From the NCBI GenBank assembly GCA_945910005.1, contig OX246743.1:12382587-12446586 (forward strand): a stretch of 64,000 nucleotides of DNA. The letters run 5' to 3'. Under the pieces are notes generated by a model. That model saw only the letters and a program-made list of their open reading frames with translations. It was not told the origin of the DNA and made no database searches. This DNA is from Isoperla grammatica. Taxonomy: Eukaryota; Arthropoda; Insecta; Plecoptera; Perlodidae. A program made the position numbers and the translations under genes. How positions within the stretch are numbered: the stretch's first letter is position 1; every line of letters starts with the position of its first letter. This document shows, one piece after another, positions 20,401-31,810 of the stretch.

Positions 20401-23227
20401 TCGTCACACCGCCATACTCGCGGCCCTCTTTGCAATCCAAGCACCTAACTATCTCCCTAATGTGGCTCTCACCACTCCGTCATACTTGCGGCCCTCTTTT
20501 CAATCCAAGCGTCTAACAATCTCCCCAGTGTTGCTCTCGCCACTCCGTCATACTTGCGGCCCTCTTTGCAATCCAAGCGCTTAACAATCTCTTCAATGTG
20601 GCTCTTGTCACTCCACCATACCTGCGGCCCTCTTTGCAATCCAAGCGCCTTACAAACTCCCCAATGTGGCTCTCGTCACTCCGTCATACTTGCGGCCCTC
20701 TTTGCAATCCAAGCGCCTTACAAACTCCCCAATGTGGCTCTCGTCACTCCGTCTAATTGCGGCCCTCTTTGCAATCCAAGCGCCTAACAATCTCTCCAAT
20801 GTGGCTCTCGCCACTCCGTCATACTTGCGGCCCTCTTTGCAATCAAAACGCCTAACAATCTCCCCAATGTGGCTCTCGGCACTCCACCATACTTGCGGCC
20901 CTCTTTACAATCCAAGTGCCTTAAATCTCCCCAATGTGGCTCTCGCCACTCCGCCATACTTGCGGCTCTCTTTTGCAATCCAAGCGCCTAACAATCTCCC
21001 CAATGTCTCTCTCGTCACTCCACCATACTTGCGGCCCTCTTTGCAATCCAAGCGCCTTACAAACTCCCCAATGTGGATCTCGTCACTCCGTCATACTTGC
21101 GGCCCTATTTGCAATCAAAACGCCTAACAATTTCCCCAATGTGGCTCTCGTCACACCGTCATTCTTGCGGCCCTCTTTGCAATCCAAGCGCCTAACAATC
21201 TCCCCAATGTGGCTCTTGTCACACCGTCATTCTTGCGGCCCTCTTTGCAATCCAAGCGCCTAACAATCTCCCCAATACGGCTCTGGTCACACCGTTAAAC
21301 TTGCGGCCCTATTTGCAATCCAAGCGCCTAACAATCTCCCCAATGTGGCTCTCGTCACTCCACCATACTTGCGGCCCTCTTTGCAATCGAAGTGCCTCAT
21401 TTCTCCCTAATGTGGCTCTCGCCACTCCGCCATACTCGCGGCCCTGTTTTGCAATCCAAGCGCCTAACAATCTCCCCAATGTGTCTCTATTCACTCCACA
21501 ATACTTGCGGCCCTCTTTGCAATCAGAGCGCCTAATTATCTCCCCGATGCGGCTCTCGCCACTCCGTCATACTTGCGGCCCTCTTTGCAATCAAAGCGCC
21601 TTACAATCTCCCCAGTGGGGCTCTCACCACTCCGTCATACTTGCGGCCCTCTTTTCAATCCAAGCGTCTAACAATCTCCCCAGTGTTGCTCTCGCCACTC
21701 CGTCACTCTTGCGGCCCTCTTTGCAATCCAAGCGCCTAACAATCTCTCCAATGTGGCTCTCGTCACTCCGTCATACTTGCGGCCCTCTTTGCAATCACAG
21801 CGCCTTACAATCTCCCAAATGTGGCTCTCGTCACACCGCCATACTCGCGGCCCTCTTTGCAATCCAAGCACCTTACAATCTCCCTAATGTGGCTCTCGCC
21901 ACTCCGTCATACTTGCGGCCCTTTTTGCAATCCAAGCGCCTAACAATCTCCCCAATGTGGCTCTCGTCACTCTACCATACTTGCGGCCCTCTATGCAATC
22001 AAAACGCCTAACAATCCCCCCAATGTGGCTCTCGTCACACCGTCATACTTGCGGCCCTCTTTGCAATCCAAGTGCCTTACAAACTCCTCAATGTGGATCT
22101 CGTCACTCCGTCATACTTGCGGCCCTATTTGCAATCAAAACGCCTAATAATTTCCCCAATGTGGCTCTCGTCACACCGTCATTCTTGCGGCCCTCTTTGC
22201 AATCCAAGCGCCTAACAATCTCCCCAATGTGGCTCTCGTCACACCGTCATTCTTGCGGCCCTCTTTGCAATCCAAGCGCCTAACAATCTCCCCAATACGG
22301 CTCTGGTCACACCGTTAAACTTGCGGCCCTTATGCAATCCAAGCGCCTAACAATCTCCCCAATGTGGCTCTCGTCACTCCACCATACTTGCGGCCCTCTT
22401 TGCAATCGAAGTGCCTCATTTCTCCCTAATGTGGCTCTCGCCACTCCGCCATACTTGCGGCCCTCTTTGCAATCCAAGCGCCTAACAATCTCCCCAATGT
22501 GGCTCCCGTCATTCGGTCATACTTGCGGCCCTCTTTGCAATCCAAGCGCCTTACAATCTCTCCAATGTGGCTCTCGTCACTCCGCCATACTTGCGGCCTT
22601 CTTTGCAATCCAAGCGCCTTACAATCTCTCCAATGTGGCTCTCGTCACACCGCCATACTTGCAACCCTCTTTGCAATCAGAGCGCCTTACAATCGCCTTA
22701 CAATCTCCCCAATGTGGCACTTTCACTCCGTCACTCTTGCGGCCCTCTTTGCAATCCAAGCGCCTAACAATCTCTCCAATGTGGCTCTCGTCACTCCGTC
22801 ATACTTGCGGCCCTCTTTGCAATCCAAGCGCCTTACAATCTCTCCAATGTGGCTCTCGTCACACCGCCATACTTGCGGCCCTCTTTGCAATAAGAGCGCC
22901 TAACAATCGCCTTACAATCTCCCCAATGTGGCACTTTCACTCCGTCACTCTTGCGGCCCTCTTTGCGATCCAAGCGCCTAACAATCTCCCCAATGTGGCT
23001 CTCGTCACACCGCCATACTTGCGGCCCTCTTTGCAATCAAAACGCCTAACAATCTCCCCAATGTGGGCTCTCGCCACGTTGCCATTCTTGCGGCCCTCTT
23101 TGCAATCCAAGCGCCTTACAATCTCCCCAATATGGCTCTTGTCACTCCACCATACTTGCGGCCCTCTTTGCAATCAAAACGCCTAACAATCTCCCCAATG
23201 TGGCTCTCGTCACACCTTCATATATGC
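14494..23227 (+). repeat. 68-bp satellite, block 4 (longest)
   Basis: About 128 monomers in 8,734 bp. It contains the internal junction of the 9.4-kb tandem duplication at about 20,470. A 2,247-bp offset repeat links about 17,420-18,200 to about 19,670-20,450. The first 1.5 kb (with spacer 4) matches the region after spacer 8 (offset about 26,154). One 53-bp monomer lies at about 19,010-19,060. Expanded 79-bp and GGCACTTTC monomers alternate around 17,770-18,020 and 20,010-20,260. No coding signal. Confidence 0.97.
17403..20470 (+). repeat. 3.07-kb satellite segment, copy 1
   Basis: It matches 32,376-35,443 at an offset of 14,973 bp with only scattered substitutions. Both copies begin at the rare variant TTTGCAACCCAAGCGCC and end just after CTCCCTAATGTGGCTCTC. 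The sequence just outside differs at both ends, so these are recombination breakpoints. Confidence 0.8.
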
Positions 23228-26200
23228 GATCAGATCATATTCTTGGATATTTTTTAAATCTAATGAAAGCCTTTTTTTGGAAATCTATCTATATTTGGAG
23301 TTACAATTACACTAAGAATGAATAGAGATACAATGAGATTCATACCTGCATACATTGAGAGCAGTGTGTTATTTACCAGTGTAAGCGAGGCAATTTCTAT
23401 CGGCTGGCACGGCGTACGCAGTAACGTCGTAGCTTCGAATACTTGAGGTCTGGGGTTCAAAACCCATTACCCCCAATTTTTTTTTTCCACCTATTTCACA
23501 CATTTATATCATTTATATCTCAATTTGCGGCGGTTTTATTATCAGATCGTATTCTCATGGATATTTTTTAAATCCAATGAAACCTTCTGTTCGTAAATCC
23601 ATATATGTTTCGTTACATGCATTAATTGAGAGCCGTGTGTTATCTATACCAGTCTAAGCGATCCAACTTCCATCGTGAGGCATGGCGTACGCGGTAGCGT
23701 CGTGGACTAGTGTTTTAGAGGTCCGGGGTTCGAGACCCGTTACCACCACGATTTTTTTCTTCCATATTCAGAGCAGCAAAGTTGAGAAGGGTTTACTAAG
23801 AGGAAATTATTTTTTCAAGCGCTCGTAGCTAAAAAACGTGTGGTTCAAATTTGTTTCTGTATTTTTTTTATTTTTTTTGCGTTAATTATCTTGACAATAA
23901 AACGCCTAACAATCTCCCCAATGTGGCTCTCGTCACACCGTCATACTTGCGGCCCTCTTTGCAATCAAAACGCCAAACAATCTCCCCAATGTGGCTCTCG
24001 TCACTTCTTCATACTTGCGGCCCTCTTTTTAATCCAAGCGCCTAACAATCTCCCCGATGTGGCTCTCGTCACTCCGCCATACTTGCGGCCCTCTTTGCAA
24101 TCCAAGCGCCTTACAATCTCCCCAATATGGCTCTCGGCACTCCACCATACTTGCGGCCCTCTTTGCAATCAAAACGCCTAACAATCTCCCCAATGTGGCG
24201 CTCGGCACTCCACCATACTTGCGGCCCTCTTTGCAATCCAAGTGCCTTACATCTCCCCAATGTGGCTCTCGGCACTCCCCCATACTTGCGGCCCTCTTTG
24301 CAATCCAAGTGCCTTACATCTCCCCAATGTGGCTCTCGCCACTCCGTCATACTTGCGGCCCTCTTTGCAATCCAAGCGCCTTACAAACTCCCCAATGTTG
24401 CTCTCGTCACTCCGTCATACTTGCGGCCCTCTTTGCAATCCAAGCGCCTAACAAACTCCCCAATGTGGCTCTCGTCACCCCGTCATACTTGCGGCCCTCT
24501 TTGCAATCCAAGCGCCTAACAATCTTCCCAATGTGGCTCTCATCACTTTACCATACTTGCGGCCCTCTTTGCCATCCAAGCGCCTAACAATCTCCCCAAT
24601 GTGGCTCTCGTCACTCGGTCATACTTGCGGCCCTCTTTGCAATCCAAGCGCCTTACAATCTCCCCAATGTGGCTCTCGTCACACCGCCATACTTGCGGCC
24701 CTCTTTGCAATCCAAGCGCTTAACAATCTCCCCAGTGTTGCTCTCGTCATTTCGTTAGACTTGCGGCCCTCTTTGCAATCCAAGCGCCTTACAATCTCCC
24801 CAATGTGGCTCTCGTCACACCGTCATACTTGCGGCCCTCTTTGCAATCCAAGAGCCTCACAATCTCCCCAAGGTGGCACTTTCACTCCGTCACTCTTGCG
24901 GCCCTCTTTGCAATCCAAGCGCCTTACAATCTCCCCAAGGTGGCACTTTCACTCCGTCACTCTTGCGGCCCTCTTTGCAATCCAAGCGCCTTACAATCTC
25001 CCCAATGTGGCAATCGTCACACCGCCATACTCGCGGCCCTCTTTGCAATCAGAGCGCCTTACAATCGCCTTACAATCTCCCCAATGTGGCTCTCGGCACT
25101 CCACCATACTTGCGGCCCTTTTTGCAATCCAAGCGCCTTACAATCTCCCCAATATGGCTCTCGTCACTCCACCATACGTGCGGCCCTCTTTGCAATCAAG
25201 ACGCCTAACAATCTCCCCAATGTGGCTCTCGGCACTCCACCATACTTGCGGCCCCCTTTGCAATCCAAGTGCCTAACATCTCCCCAATGTGGCTCTCGCC
25301 ACTCCGCCATACTTGCGGCCCTCTTTGCAATCCAAGCGCCTAACATCTCCCCAATGTGGCTCTCGCCACTCCGCCATACTCGCGGCCCTCTTTTGCAATC
25401 CAAGCGCCTTACAATCTCCCCAATGTGTCTCTATTCACTCCACAATACTTGCGGCCCTCTTTGCAATCAGAGCGCCTAATTATCTCCCCGATGCGGCTCT
25501 CGCCACTCCGTTATACTTGCGGCCCTCTTTGCAATCAAAGCGCCTAACAATCTCCCCAGTGGGGCTCTCACCAATCCGTCATACTTGCGGCCCTCTTTTC
25601 AATCCAAGCGTCTTACAATCTCCCCAGTGTTGCTCTCGCCACTCCGTCATACTGGCGGCCCTCTTTGCAATCCAAGCGCCTTACAATCTCCCCAATGTGG
25701 CTCTCGTCACTCCACCATACCTGCGGCCCTCTTTGCAATCCAAGCGCCTTACAAACTCCCCAATGTGGCTCTCGTCACTCCGTCATACTTGCGGCCCTCT
25801 TTGCAATCCAAGCGCCTAACAATCTCCCCAATGTGGCTCTCACCACTCCACCATACTTGCGGCCCTCTTTGCAATCCAAGTGCCTAACATCTCCCTTATG
25901 TGGCTCTCGCCACTTCGCCATACTTGCGGCCCTCTTTGCAATCCAAGCGCCTTACAATCTCCCCAGTGGGGCTCTCACCACTCCGTCATACTTGCGGCCC
26001 TCTTTTCAATCCAAGCGTCTAACAATCTCCACAGTGTTGCTCTCGCCACTCCGTCATACTTGCGGCCCTCTTTGCAATCCAAGCGCCTAACAATCTCTTC
26101 AATGTGGCTCTCGTCACTCCACCATACCTGCGGCCCTCTTTGCAATCCAAGCGCCTTACAAACTCCCCAATTTGGCTCTCGTCACTCCGTCATACTTGCG

Positions 26201-26880
26201 GCCCTCTTTGCAATCCAAGCGCCTTTTAAACTCCCCAATGTGGGTCTCGTCACTCCGTCATACTTGCGGCCCTCTTTGCAATCCAAGCGCCTAACAATCT
26301 CTCCAATGTAGCTCTCGCCACTCCGTCATACTTGCGGCCCTCTTTGCAATCAAAACGCCTAACAATCTCCCCAATGTGACTCTCGGCACTCCACCATACT
26401 TGCGGCCCTCTTTACAATCCAAGTGCCTTCAATCTCCCCAATGTGGCTCTCGCCACTCCGCCATACTTGCGGCCCTCTTTTGCAATCTAAGCGCCTAACA
26501 ATCTCCCCATTGTCTCTCTCGTCACTCTACCATACTTGCGGCCCTCTTTGCAATCCAAGCGCCTTACAAACTCCCCAATGTGGATCTCGTCACTCCGTCA
26601 TACTTGCGGCCCTATTTGCAATCAAAACGCCTAACAATTTCCCCAATGTGGCTCTCGTCACACCGTTATTCTTGCGGCCCTCTTTGCAATCCAAGCGCCT
26701 AACAATCTCCCCAATGTGGCTCTCGTCACACCGTCATTCTTGCGGCCCTCTTTGAAATCCAAGCGCCTAACAATCTCCCCAATACGGCTCTGGTCACACC
26801 GTTAAACTTGCGGCCCTATTTGCAATCCAAGCGCTTAACAATCTCCCCAATGTGGCTCTCGTCACTCCACCATACTTGCG
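20471..26880 (+). repeat. 9.4-kb higher-order unit, second copy (partial)
   Basis: It repeats 11,066-17,403, including spacer 5, at offset 9,405. After about 26,310 the offset becomes 9,473 through one extra monomer (CGCCTTTTAAACTCC type). At about 26,880 it switches to sequence resembling 21,370 onward (TGCAATCGAAGTGCC followed by CATACTCGCGGCCCTGTTTT). The second copy is therefore not a complete 9.4-kb unit. Confidence 0.78.
23228..23898 (+). repeat. tRNA-related double-module spacer, copy 5
   Basis: A 671-bp copy, apparently the same as copy 4, 9,405 bp away, including the CATATATGCG junction. Head A: A-box-like 23410-23421, B box 23454-23464. Head B: A box 23683-23694, B box 23727-23737, anticodon position AGT. 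Confidence 0.95.
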
Positions 26881-27968
26881 GCCCTCTTTGCAATCGAAGT
26901 GCCTTATTTCTCCCTAATGTGGCTCTCGCCACTCCGCCATACTCGCGGCCCTGTTTTGCAATCCAAGCGCCTAACAATCTCCCCAATGTGTCTCTATTCA
27001 CTCCACAATACTTGCGGCCCTCTTTGCAATCAGAGCGCCTAATAATCTCCCCGATGCGGCTCTCGCCACTCCGTCATACTTGCGGCCCTCTTTGCAATCA
27101 AAGCGCCTTACAATCTCCCCAGTGGGGCTCTCACCACTCCGTCATACTTGCGGCCCTCTTTTCAATCCAAGCGTCTAACAATCTCCCCAGTGTTGCTCTC
27201 GCCACTCCGTCACTCTTGCGGCCCTCTTTGCAATCCAAGCGCCTAACAATCTCTCCAATGTGGCTCTCGTCACTCCGTCATACTTGCGGCCCTCTTTGCA
27301 ATCCAAGCGCCTTACAATCTCCCAAATGTGGCTCTCGTCACACCGCCATACTCGCGGCCCTCTTTGCAATCCAAGCACCTAACAATCTCCCTAATGTGGC
27401 TCTCGCCACTTCGACATACTTGCGGCCCTCTTTGCAATCCAAGCGCCTAACAATCTCCCCAATGTGGCTCTCGTCACTCTACCATACTTGCGGCCCTCTA
27501 TGCAATCAAAACGCCTAACAATCCCCCCAATGTGGCTCTCGTCACACCGTCATACTTGCGGCCCTCTTTGCAATCCAAGCGCCTTACAATCTCCCCAATG
27601 TGGCTCTCGTCACTCGGTCATACTTGCGGCCCTCTTTGAAATCCAAGCGCCTTACAATCTCCTCAATGTGGCTCTCGTCACACCGCCATACTTGCGGCCC
27701 TCTTTGCAATCCAAGCGCCTTACAATCTCCCCAATGTGGCTCTCGTCACACCGCCAAACTTGCGGCCCTCTTTGCAATCCAAGCGCCTTACAATCTCCCC
27801 GATGTGGGCTCTCGCCACTCCGCCATTCTTGCGGCCCTCTTTGCAATCCAAGCGCCTTACAATCTCCCCAATATGGCTCTCGTCACTCCACCATACTTGC
27901 GGCCCTCTTTGCAATCAAAACGCCTAATAATCTCCCCAATGTGGCTCTCGTCACACCTTCATACTTGC
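23899..27968 (+). repeat. 68-bp satellite, block 5
   Basis: About 60 monomers. The first part repeats block 4 (offset 9,405). From about 24,585 it matches 53,655 onward at offset 29,071, up to and through spacer 6. Variants useful for alignment are CGCCTTTTAAACTCC near 26,222, CCACTTCGACATACTTG near 27,407, and a 69-bp GTGGGCTCTCGCC monomer just before the spacer. Confidence 0.97.
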
Positions 27969-30900
27969 GATCAGATCATATTCTTGGATATTTTTTAAAT
28001 CCAATGAAAGCCTCTTTTTGGAAATCTATCTATATTTGGAGTTACAATTACACTAAGAATGAATAGAGATACAATGAGATTCATACCTGCATACATTGAG
28101 AGCAGTGTGTTATTTACCAGTGTAAGCGAGGCAATTTCTATCGGCTGGCACGGCGTACGCAGTAACGTCGTAGCTTCGAATACTTGAGGTCTGGGGTTCA
28201 AAACCCATTACCCCCAATTTTTTTTTTCAACCATTTCACACATTTATATCATTTATATCTCAATTTGCGGCGGTTTTATTATCAGATCGTATTCTCATGG
28301 ATATTTTTTAAATCCAATGAAACCTTTTGTTCGTAAATCCAGATATGTTTCGTTACATGCATTAATTGAGAGCCGTGTGTTATCTATACCAGTCTAAGCG
28401 ATCCAACTTCCATCGTGAGGCATGGCGTACGCGGTAGCGTCGTGGACTAGTGTTTTACAGGTCCGGGGTTCGAGACCCGTTACCACCACGATTTTTTTCT
28501 TCCATATTCAGAGCAGCAAAGTTGAGATGGGTTTACTAAGGGGAAATTATTTTTTCAAGCGCTCGTAGCTAAAAAACGTGTGGTTCAAATTTGTTTCTGT
28601 TTTTTTTTTTTATTTTTTTTGCGTTAATTATCTTGACAATAAAACGCCTAACAATCTCCCCAATGTGGCTCTCGTCACACCGTCATACTTGCGGCCCTCT
28701 TTGCAATCAAAACGCCTAACAATCTCCCCAATGTGGCTCTCGTCATACCTTCATACTTGCGGCCCTCTTTTTAATCCAAGCGCCTAACAATCTCCCCGAT
28801 GTGGCTCTCGTCACTCCGCCATACTTGCGGCCCTCTTTGCAATCAAAACGCCTAACAATCTCCCCAATGTGGCTCTCGGCACTCCACCATACTTGCGGCC
28901 CTCTTTGCAATCCAAGTGCCTAACATCTCCCCAATGTGGCTCTCGGCACTCCCCCATACTTGCGGCCCTCTTTGCAATCCAAGTGCCTAACATCTCCCCA
29001 ATGTGGCTCGCGCCACTCCGTCATACTTGCGGCCCTCTTTGCAATCCAAGCGCCTAACAATCTCCCCGATGTGGCTCTCGTCACTCCGCCATACTAGCGG
29101 CCCTCTTTTGCAATCCAAGCGCCTAACAATCTCCCCAATGTGGCTCTCGCCACTCCACCATACTTGCGGCTCTCTTTGCAATCCAAGTGCCTAACATCTC
29201 CCCAATGTGGCTCTCGCCACTTCGCCATACTCCCGGCCCTCTTTTGCAATCCAAGCGCCTAACAATCTCCCCAATGTGGCTCTCGTCACTCCACCATACT
29301 TACGGTCCTCTTTGAAATCCAAGCGCCTAACAATCTCCCTATTTTGGCTCTTGCCACTCCGTCATACTTGCGGCCCTCTTTGCAATCAGAGCGCCTCACA
29401 ATCTCCCCAATATGGCTCTCGCCACTCCGTCATACTTGCGGCCCTATTTGCAATGAAAACGCCTAACAATCTCCCCAATGTGGCTCTCGTCACACCGTCA
29501 TACTTGCGGCCCTCTTTGCGATGCAAGCGCCTAACAATCCTCCCAATGTGGCTCTCGTCACTCCACCATACTTGCGGCCCTCTTTGCAATCCAAGTGCCT
29601 AACATCTCCCCAATGTGGCTCTCGCCACTCAGTCATACTTGCGGCCCTCTTTGTAATCCAAGCGCCCAAAAACCTCTTTAATGTGGCTCTCGCCACTCCG
29701 CCATACTTGCGGCCCTCTTTGCAATCCAAGCGCCTAATTATCTCCTTGATGCGGCTCTCGCCACTCCGTCATACTTGCGGCCCTCTTTGCAATCAAAGCG
29801 CCTAACAATCTCCCCAGTGGGACTCTCACCACTCCGTCATACTTGCGGCCCTCTTTTCAATCCAAGCGTCTAACAATCTTCCCAGTGTTGCTCTCGCCAC
29901 TCCGTCATACTTGCGGCCCTCTTTGCAATCCAAGCGCCTAACAATCTCCCCAATGTGGCTCTCGTCACTCCATTATACTTGCGGCCCTCTTTGCAATCCA
30001 AGTGCCTTACATCTCCCTAATGTGGCTCTCGCCACTCCGCCATACTTTGGGCCCTCTTTGCAATCCAAGCGCCTAACAATCTCCCCAATGTGGCTCTCGT
30101 CACTCGGTCATACTTGCGGCCCTCTTTGCAATCCAAGCGCCTTCAATCTCCCCAATGTGGCTCTCGTCACACCGCCATACTTGCGGCCCTCTTTGCAATC
30201 CAAGCGCCTAACAATCTCCCCAATGTGGCTCTCGTCACTCGGTCATACTTGCGGCCCGTTTTGCAATCCAAGCGCCTTACAATCTCCCCAATGTGGCTCT
30301 CGTCACACCGCCATACTCGCGGCCCACTTTGAAATCAGAGCGCCTAACAATCGCCTTACAATCTCCCCAATGTGGCTCTCGTCACTCCGTCATACTTGCG
30401 GCCCTCTTTGCAATCAGAGCGCCTTACAATCTCCCCGATGTGGCTCCAATCAAAACGCCTAACAATCTCCCCAATGTGGCTCTCGTCACACCTTCATACT
30501 GGCGGCCCTCTTTGCAATCAAAACGCCTAACAATCTCCCCAATGTGGCTCTCGGCACTCCACCATACTTGCGGCCCTCTTTCCTGACAATCTCCCCAATA
30601 TGGCTCTCGTCACTCCACCATACTTGCGGCCCTCTTTGCAATCAAAATGCCTTACAATCTCCCCAATGTGGCTCTCGGCACTCCACCATACTTGCGGCCC
30701 TCTTTACAATCCAAGTGCCTTACATCTCCCCAATGTGGCTCTCGCCACTTCGCCATACTTGCGGCCCTCTTTTGCAATCCAAGCGCCTAACAATCTCCCC
30801 AATGTCTCTCTCGTCACTCCACCATACTTGCGGCCCTCTTTGCAATCAGAGCGCCTTATTATCTCCCCGATGCGGCTCTCGCCACTCCGTCATACTTGCG

Positions 30901-31810
30901 GCCCTCTTTGCAATCCAAGCGCCTAACAATCTCCCCAATGTGGCTCTCGTCACTCCACCATACTTGCGGCCCTCTTTGCAATCCAAGCGCCTTACAAACT
31001 CCCCAATGTGGATCTCGTCACTCCGTCATACTTGCGGCCCTATTTGCAATCAAAACGCCTAACAATCTCCCCAATGTGGCTCTCGTCACACCGTCATTCT
31101 TGCGGCCCTCTTTGCAATCCAAGCGCCTAACAATCTCCCCAATGTGGCTCTCGTCACACCGTTAAACTTGCGGCCCTATTTGAAATCCAAGCGCCTAACA
31201 ATCTCCCCAATGTGGCTCTCGTCACTCCACCATACTTGCGGCCCTCTTTGCAATCGAAGTGCCTAAATTCTCCCTTATGTGGCTCTCGCCACTCCGCCAT
31301 ACTTGCGGCCCTCTTTGCAATCCAAGCGCCTAACAATCTCCCTAATGTGGCTCTCGCCGCTCCGTCATACTTGCGGCCCTCTTTTTCAATCCAAGCGCCT
31401 AACAATCTCCCCAATGTAGCTCTCGTCACTCCACTATACTTGCGGCCCTCTTTGCAATCCAAGCGCCTAACAAACTCCCCAATGTGGCTCTCGTCACTCC
31501 GGTATACTTGCGGCCCTCTTTGCAATCCAAGCGCCTAGCAAACTCCCCAATGTGGCTCTCGTCACTCCGGCATACTTGCGGCCCTCTTTGCAATCAAAAC
31601 GCATAGCATCTCCCCAATGTGGCTCTCGGCACTCCGCCATACTTGCGGCCCTCTTAATAATCCAAGCGCCTTACAATCTCGCCACTTCGCCATTCTTGCG
31701 GCCCTCTTTTAAATCCAAGCGTCTAACAATCTCCCCTATGTGGCTCTCGTCACTCCACCATACTTGCGGCCCTCTTTGCAATCAAAACGCCTAACAATCT
31801 CCCCAATGTG
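24585..31810 (+). repeat. 7.2-kb segmental duplication, copy 1 (contains spacer 6)
   Basis: Colinear with 53,655-61,890, including spacer 6 versus spacer 13. Offset is 29,071 to about 29,050. It is then 30,015, because this copy lacks about 945 bp (about 14 monomers) present at 58,130-59,070. After 60,555 it is 30,081, because the other copy has one extra monomer-sized piece. These indels are close to whole monomers, as unequal exchange or replication slippage would give. Confidence 0.8.
27969..28640 (+). repeat. tRNA-related double-module spacer, copy 6
   Basis: A 672-bp copy. Head A: A-box-like 28151-28162, B box 28195-28205. Head B: A box 28423-28434, B box 28467-28477, anticodon position AGT. 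Here position 43 is C (TTTTACAGG), so the anticodon stem pairs at all five positions, counting two wobbles; the other copies pair four. It shares CCTTTTGTTCG with copies 13 and 14. The distal T-tract is a longer uninterrupted run than in most copies. Confidence 0.95.

Larger units (their letters stand above)
11066..20470 (+). repeat. 9.4-kb higher-order unit, first copy
   Basis: This composite of satellite plus spacer 4 is followed directly by a second, partial copy. Matching positions are offset by 9,403-9,405 bp: spacer 4 starts at 13,823 and spacer 5 at 23,228, and the same variant monomers occur in the same order. The match to the downstream copy holds to about 17,403. The remaining part (17,403-20,470) is instead shared with 32,376-35,443. 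Boundaries are good to within a monomer or so, because they rest on where diagnostic variants stop matching. Confidence 0.8.
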
